A stretch of DNA of 56,310 nucleotides. Origin: Psychroflexus sp. MES1-P1E. GTDB lineage: Bacteria; Bacteroidota; Bacteroidia; Flavobacteriales; Flavobacteriaceae. Below, one piece after another: positions 26,045 through 35,256 of this stretch. Both the position numbers and the translations under genes were made by a program. Below the pieces are notes generated by a model, which saw only the letters and a program-made list of their open reading frames with translations, was not told the DNA's origin and did no database searches. The stretch is from assembly GCF_002836055.1 (NCBI RefSeq), contig NZ_PJBS01000163.1:1-56310 (forward strand). The letters are read 5' to 3'. Numbering within the stretch: the stretch's first letter is position 1; every line of letters begins with the position of its first letter.

Positions 26045-26842
26045 TTAAGATAATATTTCAAAATCCACAACATAGCCTTCACTATTTCGAACATTGAAGA
26101 CTACATCGTTTTCAAAAATCAAATACTGGCCCTTTATTCCTTTCAGTTTTCCTTTAAAAGAATTATTCTTTTCTAAGTTTAAGCTTTTTAATTTTTTTGG
26201 ATATTCAATAACAGGGAAATTCATAGAAAATTCTTGTGCGTCTTTAAGATAAAACTCTTTGGTTTCATCGGGTATAAATTCTTTGAGCTTATCGCGTTCT
26301 TCTGCTAAGTTTTTGTCTTCGATTTCATTTTTTAACATGGTTCGCCAATTGGTTTTATCAGCGACATGTTTTTTTAGGGCTACCTCAGTTATGCCAGCTA
26401 GATATCGATTTGGAGTTTCAAGGATAACAATCGCTTTATGAGCGCCTTGATCTATCCAACGCGTCGGAATTTGACTTTTTCGAGTGACTCCTACCTTTAC
26501 GTTACTGGAATTAGCTAAATAAACAATATGAGGTTTCAATTGTACTTTTTTCTCGTAGTCCAAATCTCTATCCTCTTCCCCTAAATGAGCTTTGCTTAAT
26601 TCTGGACGCATAATCCAATCTCCTGCACTAGGAATTTCTTGAAAACAGTCATAACAAAAACCTTGTCTGAATATTTTTTTATTTTTTCCGCAGTTTAAAC
26701 ACTGATATTCTACAAAATAAATCGCTACTTCCTTATCTAGTAATTGATTGATGTGAACAATATCATTTTCAAATTCTAGAAAATAATCGACTTCTTCATT
26801 ATTCTCAGTTTTCATTTTTCTTAAGACTCCTCTATATTGCAT
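26045..26842 (-). CDS. DUF2797 family zinc-ribbon protein
   Basis: This 265-residue protein has a zinc-ribbon-like Cys set C48-x2-C51-x11-C63-x2-C66. A conserved block follows: KPHIVYLANSSNVKVGVTRK, then RWIDQGAHKAIVI and LAGITEVALKKHVADKTNWR. The family is conserved in Bacteroidetes and Actinobacteria without an assigned role; the middle block is reminiscent of GIY-YIG-like folds, but I cannot confirm that. It is divergent from the GH3 gene, an arrangement I recall from other flavobacteria. Confidence 0.85.
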   Translation of the reverse strand: MQYRGVLRKMKTENNEEVDYFLEFENDIVHINQLLDKEVAIYFVEYQCLNCGKNKKIFRQGFCYDCFQEIPSAGDWIMRPELSKAHLGEEDRDLDYEKKVQLKPHIVYLANSSNVKVGVTRKSQIPTRWIDQGAHKAIVILETPNRYLAGITEVALKKHVADKTNWRTMLKNEIEDKNLAEERDKLKEFIPDETKEFYLKDAQEFSMNFPVIEYPKKLKSLNLEKNNSFKGKLKGIKGQYLIFENDVVFNVRNSEGYVVDFEILS

Positions 26843-26920
26843 TTTTTATTAAGTTTGATGAATTGTTAACCGTTAACTAAGTTAAGAGTTAAGAATTCAG
26901 AATTTAAATATATTCATTGT

Positions 26921-28438
26921 ATGGCCATACCGATTGTAAATTCTATAGCTTCTTGGATTTTGAAAAAGCGCATTCATCATATGGAATTGTTTAAAAAACA
27001 TCCTAATGAAGTCCAAAACGAATTACTTATGGATTTGGTTTATAAGGCCCAAAATACGGAATTTGGAAAAAAATATAGGTTTCATGGCATAAAAAATTAT
27101 GATACTTTTAAAGAGAGGCTTCCTATTCAAGTTTATGAAGACTTAGAGCCTACTTTTGAGCGTAGCAGACGTGGTGAAAGTAATCTTATTTGGCCAACAC
27201 CTATTACAATGTTTGCCAAATCTAGTGGGACTACCAGTGCCAAAAGCAAATTTATACCTGTGAGCCAAGAGTCTCTGGAAGACTGCCATTATGCCGCAAG
27301 CAAAGACTTGCTTTGTATTTATCTCAATAATAATCCCGATTCCAAACTATTTACAGGTAAAAGCCTGAGACTTGGTGGAAGTAAAGAAATTTACCAAAGC
27401 AATGGAACTTCCTATGGAGATCTTTCTGCTTTGCTTATTTATAATATGCCTTTTTGGGCAAGTTTCAGCAGTACTCCAGGCAGTGGTGTTTCTTTGATGA
27501 GCGATTGGGAAACAAAAATGCAAGCTATAGTGGACGAAACTATAAAAGAGCGAGTGACAAGTCTTGCTGGTGTCCCTTCTTGGATGTTAGTGCTAATGAA
27601 CGATGTGCTCAAAACAACTGGGAAATCTTTTATTGATGAAGTGTGGCCAGATCTTGAAGTTTATTTTCATGGAGGTGTAAGTTTTGAACCCTATAGAAAT
27701 CAATATGACAAACTTATTAAAAGCTCTAAAATGAAGTATTATGAAATCTACAATGCTTCAGAAGGCTTTTTTGCCGCTCAAGACTTAAATGATTCCAATG
27801 ACTTGCTTTTGATGTTGGATTATGGGATTTTCTTTGAATTCATTCCCATGTCTACTCACGGCACTCCTCATGAAAAAGTAATTCCTTTAAGTGAAGTGGA
27901 ACTGAATGAAAATTATGCATTAGTGATTACAACCAACGCAGGATTATGGCGTTACAAAATTGGAGATACAATCCGGTTTACGTGTTTGGATCCATTTAGA
28001 ATTAGAGTCACAGGGAGGACCAAACATCACATTAATGTCTTTGGTGAAGAGCTTATTATTGAAAACGCAGAGGCTGCCATTAAGAAAACAGCTTGCGAAT
28101 TTGATTGCGAGGTTATAGAATATACAGCGGCTCCTATATTTATGGAAGGTAAAAAGAAAGGGGCGCATGAATGGATTATTGAATTTAAGAAACCCCCTTG
28201 CAGTGTAAACGATTTCAGAAAATGTTTAGATCAAAATCTACAAGACATCAACAGTGACTATGAAGCTAAGCGCTATAATAATATGACTTTAGATCTATTG
28301 ACGCTTCATGAAGCTAGACCTAAGCTATTCCAGCATTGGTTAAAGCAAAATAATAAATTGGGAGGCCAGCATAAAATTCCGAGATTATCCAACGATCGGC
28401 AATACCTAGAGGAATTGTTGTCTCTAAACAGAAATTGA
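26921..28438 (+). CDS. GH3-family acyl-adenylate/amido synthetase-like protein
   Basis: This 505-residue cytosolic protein belongs to the GH3 family of adenylate-forming enzymes, known from plants as auxin- or jasmonate-amino acid synthetases. It shows AKSSGTTSAKSKFIPVS (the phosphate-binding loop) near residue 95, YEIYNASEGFFAAQD (motif 2) near 285 and LWRYKIGDTIRFT near 343. Bacterial members have no established substrate. It stands upstream of a small membrane protein and an Smr protein on the same strand and is probably co-transcribed with them. Confidence 0.87.
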   Translation: MAIPIVNSIASWILKKRIHHMELFKKHPNEVQNELLMDLVYKAQNTEFGKKYRFHGIKNYDTFKERLPIQVYEDLEPTFERSRRGESNLIWPTPITMFAKSSGTTSAKSKFIPVSQESLEDCHYAASKDLLCIYLNNNPDSKLFTGKSLRLGGSKEIYQSNGTSYGDLSALLIYNMPFWASFSSTPGSGVSLMSDWETKMQAIVDETIKERVTSLAGVPSWMLVLMNDVLKTTGKSFIDEVWPDLEVYFHGGVSFEPYRNQYDKLIKSSKMKYYEIYNASEGFFAAQDLNDSNDLLLMLDYGIFFEFIPMSTHGTPHEKVIPLSEVELNENYALVITTNAGLWRYKIGDTIRFTCLDPFRIRVTGRTKHHINVFGEELIIENAEAAIKKTACEFDCEVIEYTAAPIFMEGKKKGAHEWIIEFKKPPCSVNDFRKCLDQNLQDINSDYEAKRYNNMTLDLLTLHEARPKLFQHWLKQNNKLGGQHKIPRLSNDRQYLEELLSLNRN

Positions 28439-28469
28439 ACTTACCTTTGATTTTTAAAAATCTTTAAAC

Positions 28470-28679
28470 ATGATCAATACTAAAAGACAAGCTATTTATA
28501 CAGCTTTTATTATTATTGGAGCAGGTCTTCTTATCTTCGATCTTATCGATACGGATGATAATGTATTTATAAAAATAGGAGGCTTGGTTATTCTCATGGT
28601 GGGTTTATATAATTCGACCAAGCAGTGGGCAAAAGACAACCCTAAAGATAATGAAGAATCTTCTGAAGATGAGCAATAA
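28470..28679 (+). CDS. Small two-helix membrane protein, unknown
   Basis: This 69-residue protein has two hydrophobic helices (about 9-25 and 32-47) and a hydrophilic acidic tail ending SSEDEQ. I do not recognise the family. Its coding end overlaps the start region of the following Smr gene (ATG at 28669), so they are probably translationally coupled. Codon use resembles that of its neighbours and the ATG start is clear. Confidence 0.7.
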   Translation: MINTKRQAIYTAFIIIGAGLLIFDLIDTDDNVFIKIGGLVILMVGLYNSTKQWAKDNPKDNEESSEDEQ

Positions 28680-29214
28680 AAATTTTAGGATAGGAGATAG
28701 TGTAGAACTTCTCGACGATAACGTGTCTGGTATTGTTATAAAAGTAGAGGACCATGAAGTTACTTTTGAAACCTCTGATGGCTTCGAAATGAAAGTTCCA
28801 TTTTCTTTAGTGATAAAAATCGAAGGCGATTTGGACATCGATATGGGAGATGACAGTTTAATTCAAAAACTGAATGCTGATCTCAACCGAAAACCCAAAC
28901 AACCCTCTCAAAAGCCTAAAAGACAACAGTCGGCGATGGAAGTAGATCTTCATATTCATAACTTGGTCGATAGATCTGGACAGCTTTCCAATTTTGAAAT
29001 GCTAAATATTCAACTGGAACACACTCGAAAGAAAATCGAATTTGCTATCGAAAAGAGAATTAAACGCATTGTTTTTATTCATGGCGTTGGGCAGGGTGTT
29101 TTAAAAGCAGAATTATACACTCTTTTTAGACGGTATGACCAAGTTGAATTTTACGATGCAGATTATCAAAAATACGGTTTAGGAGCTACTGAAATTTTTA
29201 TTTATAATCAATAA
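28669..29214 (+). CDS. Smr-domain protein
   Basis: This roughly 181-residue protein has an N-terminal beta-rich segment (about residues 6-50, FRIGDSVELLDDNVSGIVIK) resembling DUF2027/MutS2-associated folds. A linker rich in Lys, Pro and Gln follows, then a C-terminal Smr domain (about 90-181) with EVDLHIHNL and IVFIHGVGQGVLKAEL. Smr domains are nucleases or nucleic-acid binding modules. An ATG at 28651 would add six residues; I chose 28669 because it starts just before the preceding stop, as coupled genes do. Confidence 0.85.
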   Translation: MSNKNFRIGDSVELLDDNVSGIVIKVEDHEVTFETSDGFEMKVPFSLVIKIEGDLDIDMGDDSLIQKLNADLNRKPKQPSQKPKRQQSAMEVDLHIHNLVDRSGQLSNFEMLNIQLEHTRKKIEFAIEKRIKRIVFIHGVGQGVLKAELYTLFRRYDQVEFYDADYQKYGLGATEIFIYNQ

Positions 29215-29273
29215 AATTTGAATAATTCAGGTTTAAAAATTCATAGACTCGACAGGTAAATAAGATTTAATCT

Positions 29274-29281
29274 TAAATTTG
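29274..29281 (+). promoter_or_regulatory. -7 promoter element for the immunophilin gene
   Basis: TAAATTTG is an exact TAnnTTTG, 15 bases before the ATG at 29297. Confidence 0.6.
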
Positions 29282-29296
29282 CAAAAAAAGTAAGTT

Positions 29297-30232
29297 ATGG
29301 AAAATGGAATATATGCTCATTTTAATACGAGCAAAGGTAAAATTATAGTTCAGTTGACCTTTGAAAAAACTCCCGGCACCGTCGGGAACTTTATAGGTCT
29401 AGCAGAAGGTAAACTAAAAAATACGGCGAAAGACTTAGGAACACCTTATTATAACGATTTGCAATTCCATAGAGTCATAGAGAACTTTATGGTACAAGGT
29501 GGAGATCCAAAGGGTAATGGCACTGGAGGTCCAGGTTATCAATTTGATGATGAAATTCATCCCGAATTAAAACACGACCGAGCTGGAGTTTTGTCTATGG
29601 CAAACGCAGGTCCTGGAACCAACGGGAGTCAGTTTTTTATTACTCATGGCCCTACGGGTTGGTTAGATGGTAAACATACCGTTTTTGGCTATGTGCTAGA
29701 AGGGCAAGATGTCGTGGATAGCATAGAGATGAAGGATGCTTTAAACTCTGTAGAAATAGAACGCGTTGGTGATAAAGCCAAAGCTTTTGATGCTGTAGAA
29801 AGTTTTGAAAATTTTAAGAATTCAAAAAATGTAAAAGAAGCTAAGCAAAGCGCCGAGCATGAAGATCAATTAGAAACTATTTCAAAGGGATTTCAAAAGA
29901 CTAAAAGCGGTTTGCGTTACCAAATCATCAATGAAGGAAGTGGGCCACACCCTAAAAAGGGTCAAAACATAAGTGTTCATTACAAAGGAAGCTTGGTCAA
30001 TGGTGATGTATTTGATTCTTCTTACAAGAGAAAAGAGCCAATTGAGTTTCCCGTAGGAGCCGGGCATGTTATCGAAGGATGGGATGAAGGTTTATTGTTG
30101 CTGAAAGAAGGGACGAAAGCTCAATTCGTAATACCACCAAACTTAGCCTACGGTGACCAGGAAGTAGGGGGAGTTATTCCAGCTAATTCTATCTTGATTT
30201 TTGACTTGGAATTGATGAAGGTTAAATCTTAA
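29297..30232 (+). CDS. Dual cyclophilin-FKBP peptidyl-prolyl isomerase
   Basis: This 311-residue cytosolic protein (no signal peptide) joins two unrelated prolyl-isomerase folds. The N-terminal cyclophilin (about residues 5-155) contains [19 protein letters not shown] and [10 protein letters not shown]. The C-terminal FKBP (about 215-311) contains [24 protein letters not shown] and [16 protein letters not shown]. Such FCBP proteins are known from Flavobacterium johnsoniae and Toxoplasma. A charged helical linker (about 160-200) joins the domains. It is a single-gene unit with its own -7 element and terminator. Confidence 0.93.
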   Translation: MENGIYAHFNTSKGKIIVQLTFEKTPGTVGNFIGLAEGKLKNTAKDLGTPYYNDLQFHRVIENFMVQGGDPKGNGTGGPGYQFDDEIHPELKHDRAGVLSMANAGPGTNGSQFFITHGPTGWLDGKHTVFGYVLEGQDVVDSIEMKDALNSVEIERVGDKAKAFDAVESFENFKNSKNVKEAKQSAEHEDQLETISKGFQKTKSGLRYQIINEGSGPHPKKGQNISVHYKGSLVNGDVFDSSYKRKEPIEFPVGAGHVIEGWDEGLLLLKEGTKAQFVIPPNLAYGDQEVGGVIPANSILIFDLELMKVKS

Positions 30233-30251
30233 TAAGAGATACTCATAAACT

Positions 30252-30289
30252 AAAAACCCCTTTTGAATTGAGATTCAAAAGGGGTTTTT
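30252..30289. terminator. Bidirectional terminator after the immunophilin gene
   Basis: The 17-bp arms 30252-30268 and 30273-30289 (AAAAACCCCTTTTGAAT and complement) with a TGAG loop and flanking T/A runs serve both this gene and the convergent serine dehydratase gene. Confidence 0.92.
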
Positions 30290-30291
30290 TA

Positions 30292-31731
30292 TTAGCAGTC
30301 ACTCATATTTACTTGTATAGCCAATCCACCTTCCGAGGTTTCTTTGTATTTGGAGGTCATATCTTGAGCGGTCTCCCACATGGTTGCAATGACTTTGTCC
30401 ATAGGAACTTTAGCCTTTGAAGCATCAGATTCCATGGCGATTTCTGCAGCGTTGATCGCTTTTATGGCTCCCATAGCATTGCGTTCTATACATGGGATTT
30501 GAACAAGTCCTGCAATAGGATCGCAGGTCATCCCCAAGTGGTGTTCCATAGCTATTTCACTAGCCATTAGAACTTGTTCTGGAGATCCGCCCATCAACTC
30601 TGTAAGGGCTCCAGCTGCCATAGAGGAAGACACACCAATTTCTGCTTGACAACCACCCATAGCCGCAGAAATAGTGGCTCCTTTTTTAAATAAACTTCCT
30701 ATTTCGCCTGCAACAAGCATAAAGCGTTTAAGGTCTTCAAAAGTAGCCTCGTGGTTTTCGATAACCATATAATACATCATAACGGCAGGCATTGTTCCAG
30801 AACTACCGTTGGTAGGTGCTGTCACAACCCTTCCCAAAGAAGCATTAACTTCGTTTACAGAAATGGCAAAGCAACTTACCCATTGCAGGATTTGCCTAAA
30901 TTTGACTTCTTTAGTTCGAATAGTCTCTAACCATTCTTGTGGAGTGCTGTACGTTTCAAACTTATCTGCTAGTAAATTCTTGTTCATTTTAGCAGCTCTT
31001 CTATTTACATTTAGTCCTCCAGGCAAAGTGCCTTCAGTATGACAACCTATGTACATCGATTCCAGCATGGTTTCCCATATCTTCTGAAGACCAGAGTCTA
31101 TTTCGAGTTCACTTCTCAAAGACTTTTCATTTTCTAGAACAATTTCAGAAATGATTTTTTTCTCAGCCTTGCAATGTTCTATAAGCTTTAAAGCAGAGTC
31201 TATCTGAAAGGGGAATTTTTTAAGTTCTTCGTTCTTTTGTTTTGCATTTTCTCTATCTTCCTTTACAACAAAGCCACCACCAATCGAGTAAAACGTGGAT
31301 TCAACAGTTTTACCATTTTTTAAAGTTCCTAAGTATGTAATTCCATTAGGATGAAATTCTTTAAATGATTTTAAGAACACTATATCGTTATCGAAATCGA
31401 AGTTGATAAAGCGTGTTTTGTTGAAATTTAAATTTCCATCCTTCCTAACTCTGTCAATTTCAACATCTATCAGGTTGATATCCATAGTTACAGGATCATG
31501 ACCACAAAGGCCAAGTGTGGCAGCAATATCTGTAGCATGCCCCTTGCCAGTTAAGGACAGAGAACCATATAACTGAATTTCTATTTTCTCAATTTCATCT
31601 ATAAGCCCATCCTTTTTCAATTCATCTATCCATCGTTGAGAAGCACGCCAAGGTCCAAGTGTATGAGAACTTGAGGGGCCAATGCCTATTTTCAACATAT
31701 CAAAAACGCTAATACATTCAATTTTCTTCAT
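30292..31731 (-). CDS. sdaA: L-serine dehydratase, single-chain iron-sulfur form
   Basis: This enzyme deaminates L-serine to pyruvate using a 4Fe-4S cluster. The 479-residue chain contains both the beta domain (N-terminal, with KIGIGPSSSHTLGPWRAS) and the alpha domain. The alpha domain has APTNGSSGTMPAV, the cluster cysteines near CDPIAGLVQIPCIERN, and MGGCQAEIGVSSSMAAG. Length fits the single-chain form. Upstream at about 31766-31773 on the minus strand an AATATTTG octamer differs from the -7 consensus at one base. Confidence 0.94.
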   Translation of the reverse strand: MKKIECISVFDMLKIGIGPSSSHTLGPWRASQRWIDELKKDGLIDEIEKIEIQLYGSLSLTGKGHATDIAATLGLCGHDPVTMDINLIDVEIDRVRKDGNLNFNKTRFINFDFDNDIVFLKSFKEFHPNGITYLGTLKNGKTVESTFYSIGGGFVVKEDRENAKQKNEELKKFPFQIDSALKLIEHCKAEKKIISEIVLENEKSLRSELEIDSGLQKIWETMLESMYIGCHTEGTLPGGLNVNRRAAKMNKNLLADKFETYSTPQEWLETIRTKEVKFRQILQWVSCFAISVNEVNASLGRVVTAPTNGSSGTMPAVMMYYMVIENHEATFEDLKRFMLVAGEIGSLFKKGATISAAMGGCQAEIGVSSSMAAGALTELMGGSPEQVLMASEIAMEHHLGMTCDPIAGLVQIPCIERNAMGAIKAINAAEIAMESDASKAKVPMDKVIATMWETAQDMTSKYKETSEGGLAIQVNMSDC

Positions 31732-31831
31732 TTCTTTTAAGCTTTGTTTATCGATCTACAAATATTCAAGTTTTTTTCGAGATTAAATTCATAATTCTTC
31801 AAAATGTGTAGAAAGAAAAGCTATAATTGAA

Positions 31832-31848
31832 TATGACAGTATGTCATA
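31832..31848. promoter_or_regulatory. Perfect inverted repeat upstream of dnaK
   Basis: TATGACA-GTA-TGTCATA is a perfect 7-bp inverted repeat with a three-base centre, 72 bases before the dnaK ATG. It is followed by TTTTG (31853-31857) and a weak -7-like ACTTTTTG (31873-31880). The symmetry and place suggest a binding site for a dimeric regulator, but the protein is unknown. Confidence 0.5.
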
Positions 31849-31920
31849 GGTGTTTTGATGGCATAATGATTGACTTTTTGTAAACGAAATCAATTTTTAA
31901 GAATATTAAAATATTTAATT

Positions 31921-33831
31921 ATGAGTAAGATTATAGGAATAGATTTAGGAACAACCAACTCATGTGTTTCCGTAATGGAAGGTAATGAGCCAACTGTTAT
32001 TCCTAATGCTGAAGGTAAAAGAACAACTCCATCTGTAATTGCTTTCGTAGAAGATGGTGAAATTAAAGTTGGTGATCCTGCAAAACGACAGGCAGTCACT
32101 AACCCAGAAAAAACGATAGCTTCTATCAAAAGATTTATGGGAAATAAATTCTCAGAATCTACTAAAGAAATAAAAAGAGTCCCTTACAAAGTGGTGAAGG
32201 GTGAAAATGATACTGCTCGTGTAGATATCGACGGCAGAATGTATACTCCTCAGGAGCTTTCGGCGATGATCCTTCAAAAAATGAAGAAAACTGCTGAAGA
32301 CTATTTAGGTCATGAGGTTACCGAAGCTGTCATTACAGTGCCTGCTTATTTCAACGATTCACAAAGACAAGCGACTAAAGAAGCTGGAGAGATTGCTGGG
32401 TTAAAAGTAAGCAGAATTATAAACGAGCCTACAGCTGCAGCTTTGGCTTACGGTTTGGATAAAAAGGATAAAGATCAAAAAATTGCAGTATTTGACTTTG
32501 GTGGAGGTACACATGATGTCTCTGTCCTTGAATTAGGTGATGGTGTTTTTGAAGTATTAGCAACAGATGGTGACACCCATTTAGGTGGTGATGATGTAGA
32601 TGAAGTGATTATCGATTGGCTAGCTGAAGAATTCATCAAAGATGAAAGCATAGATCTTAGAAATGATGCTATGGCTTTACAGAGATTGAAAGAAGCTGCT
32701 GAGAAAGCTAAAATTGAATTGTCTTCTTCTAGTACAACTGAAATTAATCTTCCGTATGTCACTGCTACTCAAAGCGGACCAAAACACTTGGTAAGAACTT
32801 TTTCTAGATCAAAATTTGAGCAATTGATTTCTGGATTGGTTAAAAGAACCATTACTCCATGTGAAAAAGCACTTAAAGCTGCAGGTCTAAACAAAAGTGA
32901 TATCGACGAAATCATCTTAGTTGGTGGTTCTACTCGTATTCCTGCTGTTCAAAAAGCTGTTGAAGACTTTTTTGGTAAGAAACCAAGTAAAGGTGTAAAT
33001 CCAGATGAGGTTGTTGCTATAGGTGCAGGTATCCAAGGTGGTGTGTTAACAGGAGATGTGAAAGATGTATTGCTATTGGATGTGACTCCATTATCTTTAG
33101 GTATTGAAACTATGGGTGGTGTGATGACCAAGTTAATTGAATCTAATACAACGATTCCTTCTAAAAAATCTCAGGTTTTTTCTACCGCTCAAGACAATCA
33201 ACCAAGTGTAGAAATACATGCTTTACAAGGTGAGCGTCCAATGGCACAAGATAACAATACTATTGGTAGATTTCACTTAGACGGTATACCACCAGCAAAA
33301 CGAGGAACTCCTCAAATTGAAGTTACTTTTGACATTGATGCCAATGGTATTATTAAAGTAAGCGCTACAGATAAAGCAACTGGTAAGTCTCAAGACATCA
33401 GAATTGAAGCGTCTTCTGGATTGACTGAAGAGGAAATCAAAAAAATGAAGGAAGAAGCAGAAGTTAATGCTGAAGCAGATAAGAAGACTAAAGAAAAAGT
33501 AGATAAGCTCAATGAAGCTGATGCTATGATTTTCCAAACTGAAAGCCAAATGAGTGAATTTGGAGACAAAATTTCAGCCGATAATAAAAAGCCTGTTGAA
33601 GATGCTTTAGAAGAGCTAAAAGCAGCTTATGAAACTAAAGAACTAGAGACAATTACTCCAGCTTTAGATAAATTAAATGAAGCTTGGAAAACAGCTTCTG
33701 AAGAAATGTATAAAGCACAAGCTGATCCACAAAAAGGTGGAGGAGATCAACAACCAGATAAAGATGCTGGTGATGACAAGAAAACCGAAGACAGCGATGT
33801 TGAAGATGTAGATTTCGAAGAAGTGAAATAA
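31921..33831 (+). CDS. dnaK: Molecular chaperone DnaK
   Basis: DnaK is the Hsp70 chaperone. The 636-residue protein starts [19 protein letters not shown] and contains the nucleotide-binding domain with [13 protein letters not shown] and [12 protein letters not shown], and the substrate-binding domain from about residue 385. The acidic C-terminal tail ends DVDFEEVK, as in many DnaK. The frame is open to a TTG at 31870 but the ATG at 31921 is the conserved start. dnaJ and grpE are not adjacent. A terminator follows 23 bases after the stop. Confidence 0.98.
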   Translation: MSKIIGIDLGTTNSCVSVMEGNEPTVIPNAEGKRTTPSVIAFVEDGEIKVGDPAKRQAVTNPEKTIASIKRFMGNKFSESTKEIKRVPYKVVKGENDTARVDIDGRMYTPQELSAMILQKMKKTAEDYLGHEVTEAVITVPAYFNDSQRQATKEAGEIAGLKVSRIINEPTAAALAYGLDKKDKDQKIAVFDFGGGTHDVSVLELGDGVFEVLATDGDTHLGGDDVDEVIIDWLAEEFIKDESIDLRNDAMALQRLKEAAEKAKIELSSSSTTEINLPYVTATQSGPKHLVRTFSRSKFEQLISGLVKRTITPCEKALKAAGLNKSDIDEIILVGGSTRIPAVQKAVEDFFGKKPSKGVNPDEVVAIGAGIQGGVLTGDVKDVLLLDVTPLSLGIETMGGVMTKLIESNTTIPSKKSQVFSTAQDNQPSVEIHALQGERPMAQDNNTIGRFHLDGIPPAKRGTPQIEVTFDIDANGIIKVSATDKATGKSQDIRIEASSGLTEEEIKKMKEEAEVNAEADKKTKEKVDKLNEADAMIFQTESQMSEFGDKISADNKKPVEDALEELKAAYETKELETITPALDKLNEAWKTASEEMYKAQADPQKGGGDQQPDKDAGDDKKTEDSDVEDVDFEEVK

Positions 33832-33854
33832 AATAGATTCACATTAATAGTACT

Positions 33855-33880
33855 AAAACCGCTCAATTCTGAGCGGTTTT
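33855..33880. terminator. Terminator after dnaK
   Basis: The 11-bp stem AAAACCGCTCA / TGAGCGGTTTT with loop ATTC is followed by a T run. It lies three bases before the convergent transporter gene's stop. Confidence 0.92.
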
Positions 33881-33883
33881 TTT

Positions 33884-35119
33884 TTATGATAAAAATTTAA
33901 AAACTAGATATCCTAAGCCAAAACAAACTAAAAAGAATAAACAAATTCTAGAAAACAGTAAATAGTTAGGGCTAATTTTAATAAGATCTTTGTTTTTATT
34001 CTGAATAATCAATTTCAAATTAAACCAAGCTAAAACTGGAGACGCTAAAAATGATAATCCAGCCGCAAAATCTACCAAAACTGTAAAAGTACTATTCAAA
34101 AAATAAAGAATTACAAGCGCTATCATCGGTATGATAATTATAAAGACATGGTAAGCATTGAATTTTTTATGAGTTTGTTTTTCGCTTTGTACCAATTTTG
34201 ACATCACTCTTGGAAAGGCATCGGTTACCGTTAGGGTGGTACTGAACATAGTGATAAAAGCAATAAATGCAATTAAAATTCTACTCCATTCTCCTAGGGT
34301 TTGAGTGTACATTTCTATTAATTGTGCCGAAAAAGGCACACTAGCAGATGCAAATATTATGTCGCTGCCGTTCATTAATAAAAGTCCCATTAGAAAGAAT
34401 AAGACACCTAGAAAAGTTGCTGATAAATAACCAATATTAAAATCTAAACTTGCTTCTCTAGAATTTGGCTGGTATTTGGTTTGAAGGGTTTTTTCTCTTG
34501 CCCATAAGGAATGCCACACCGCTGCATCTATAGGAATTGGCATCCATCCCATTAATGCAATGATGAAACCAATACCACTAAGGGTCCATAATTCGGTAGA
34601 TTTATTGAAACTGATGGTTGAAAAATCAACTTGAAAGCCAGCAATGATGACAGAAAAAAGCGTTGAAATGGTTAAAAGACTTATGACAATTTTCATCAAT
34701 AAATCCAATTTATTATACTTTCCTATAAGTAGAATCAGAATGCAGAATATCAACAATACTAGACACCAAGTAAAATTTGACCAACCAAAACCAAACAAAT
34801 ATTCAGCTAAACCAGCAGAAACAATTGTTACGGCGGCTTGGATAATAAACATAGTGAAAATGGTGATTAACGCAAAAATAACGACGTGACATCGCCCGAG
34901 AGTTCTGTAGCCCTCTATTAAATTTTTCCCAGTGGAGGAGACATATCTTGATCCAAATTCCAAAAAAGGATATTTGGTAAGACAAGCAATCAAAATTGCG
35001 AAAATTAAAACTACACCATAATCAGCACCTGCTCTTGTAGCTTGAACCAAATGTGAAACCCCAATAGCTGCGCCTGCCAATAAAAAACCTGGTCCGATGT
35101 ATTTAAGTAGAGCTTTCAA
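33884..35119 (-). CDS. Nramp-related membrane transporter lacking the DPGN metal motif
   Basis: This 411-residue protein has about 11 hydrophobic helices and the Nramp/LeuT-type layout. It begins YIGPGFLLAGAAIGVSHLVQ, where canonical Nramp proteins have the metal-binding DPGN; here the aligned residues read GVSH. In helix 6 the usual MPH is not clear (GWMPIPIDAAVW). Substrate is therefore unlikely to be classical Mn or Fe, and function is unassigned. The start is TTG (35117-35119), the only candidate before an upstream stop. Confidence 0.85.
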   Translation of the reverse strand: MKALLKYIGPGFLLAGAAIGVSHLVQATRAGADYGVVLIFAILIACLTKYPFLEFGSRYVSSTGKNLIEGYRTLGRCHVVIFALITIFTMFIIQAAVTIVSAGLAEYLFGFGWSNFTWCLVLLIFCILILLIGKYNKLDLLMKIVISLLTISTLFSVIIAGFQVDFSTISFNKSTELWTLSGIGFIIALMGWMPIPIDAAVWHSLWAREKTLQTKYQPNSREASLDFNIGYLSATFLGVLFFLMGLLLMNGSDIIFASASVPFSAQLIEMYTQTLGEWSRILIAFIAFITMFSTTLTVTDAFPRVMSKLVQSEKQTHKKFNAYHVFIIIIPMIALVILYFLNSTFTVLVDFAAGLSFLASPVLAWFNLKLIIQNKNKDLIKISPNYLLFSRICLFFLVCFGLGYLVFKFLS

Positions 35120-35228
35120 ATGGGGTTCTAAATTTTGACAATCTTATTACTATTTTTTCAAAATGTCACAATTTCAATAGTTAAATCATAAAGTGAAATT
35201 ACTTTTTATCATTACAGCTTATTTTAAT

Positions 35229-35236
35229 TACTTTTG
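35229..35236 (+). promoter_or_regulatory. -7 promoter element for the pyrR-ppx run
   Basis: TACTTTTG is an exact TAnnTTTG, 20 bases before the pyrR ATG. The short leader leaves no room for a PyrR-controlled attenuator hairpin ahead of pyrR. Confidence 0.6.
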
Positions 35237-35256
35237 CGTCACTAAACTAAATCGGG

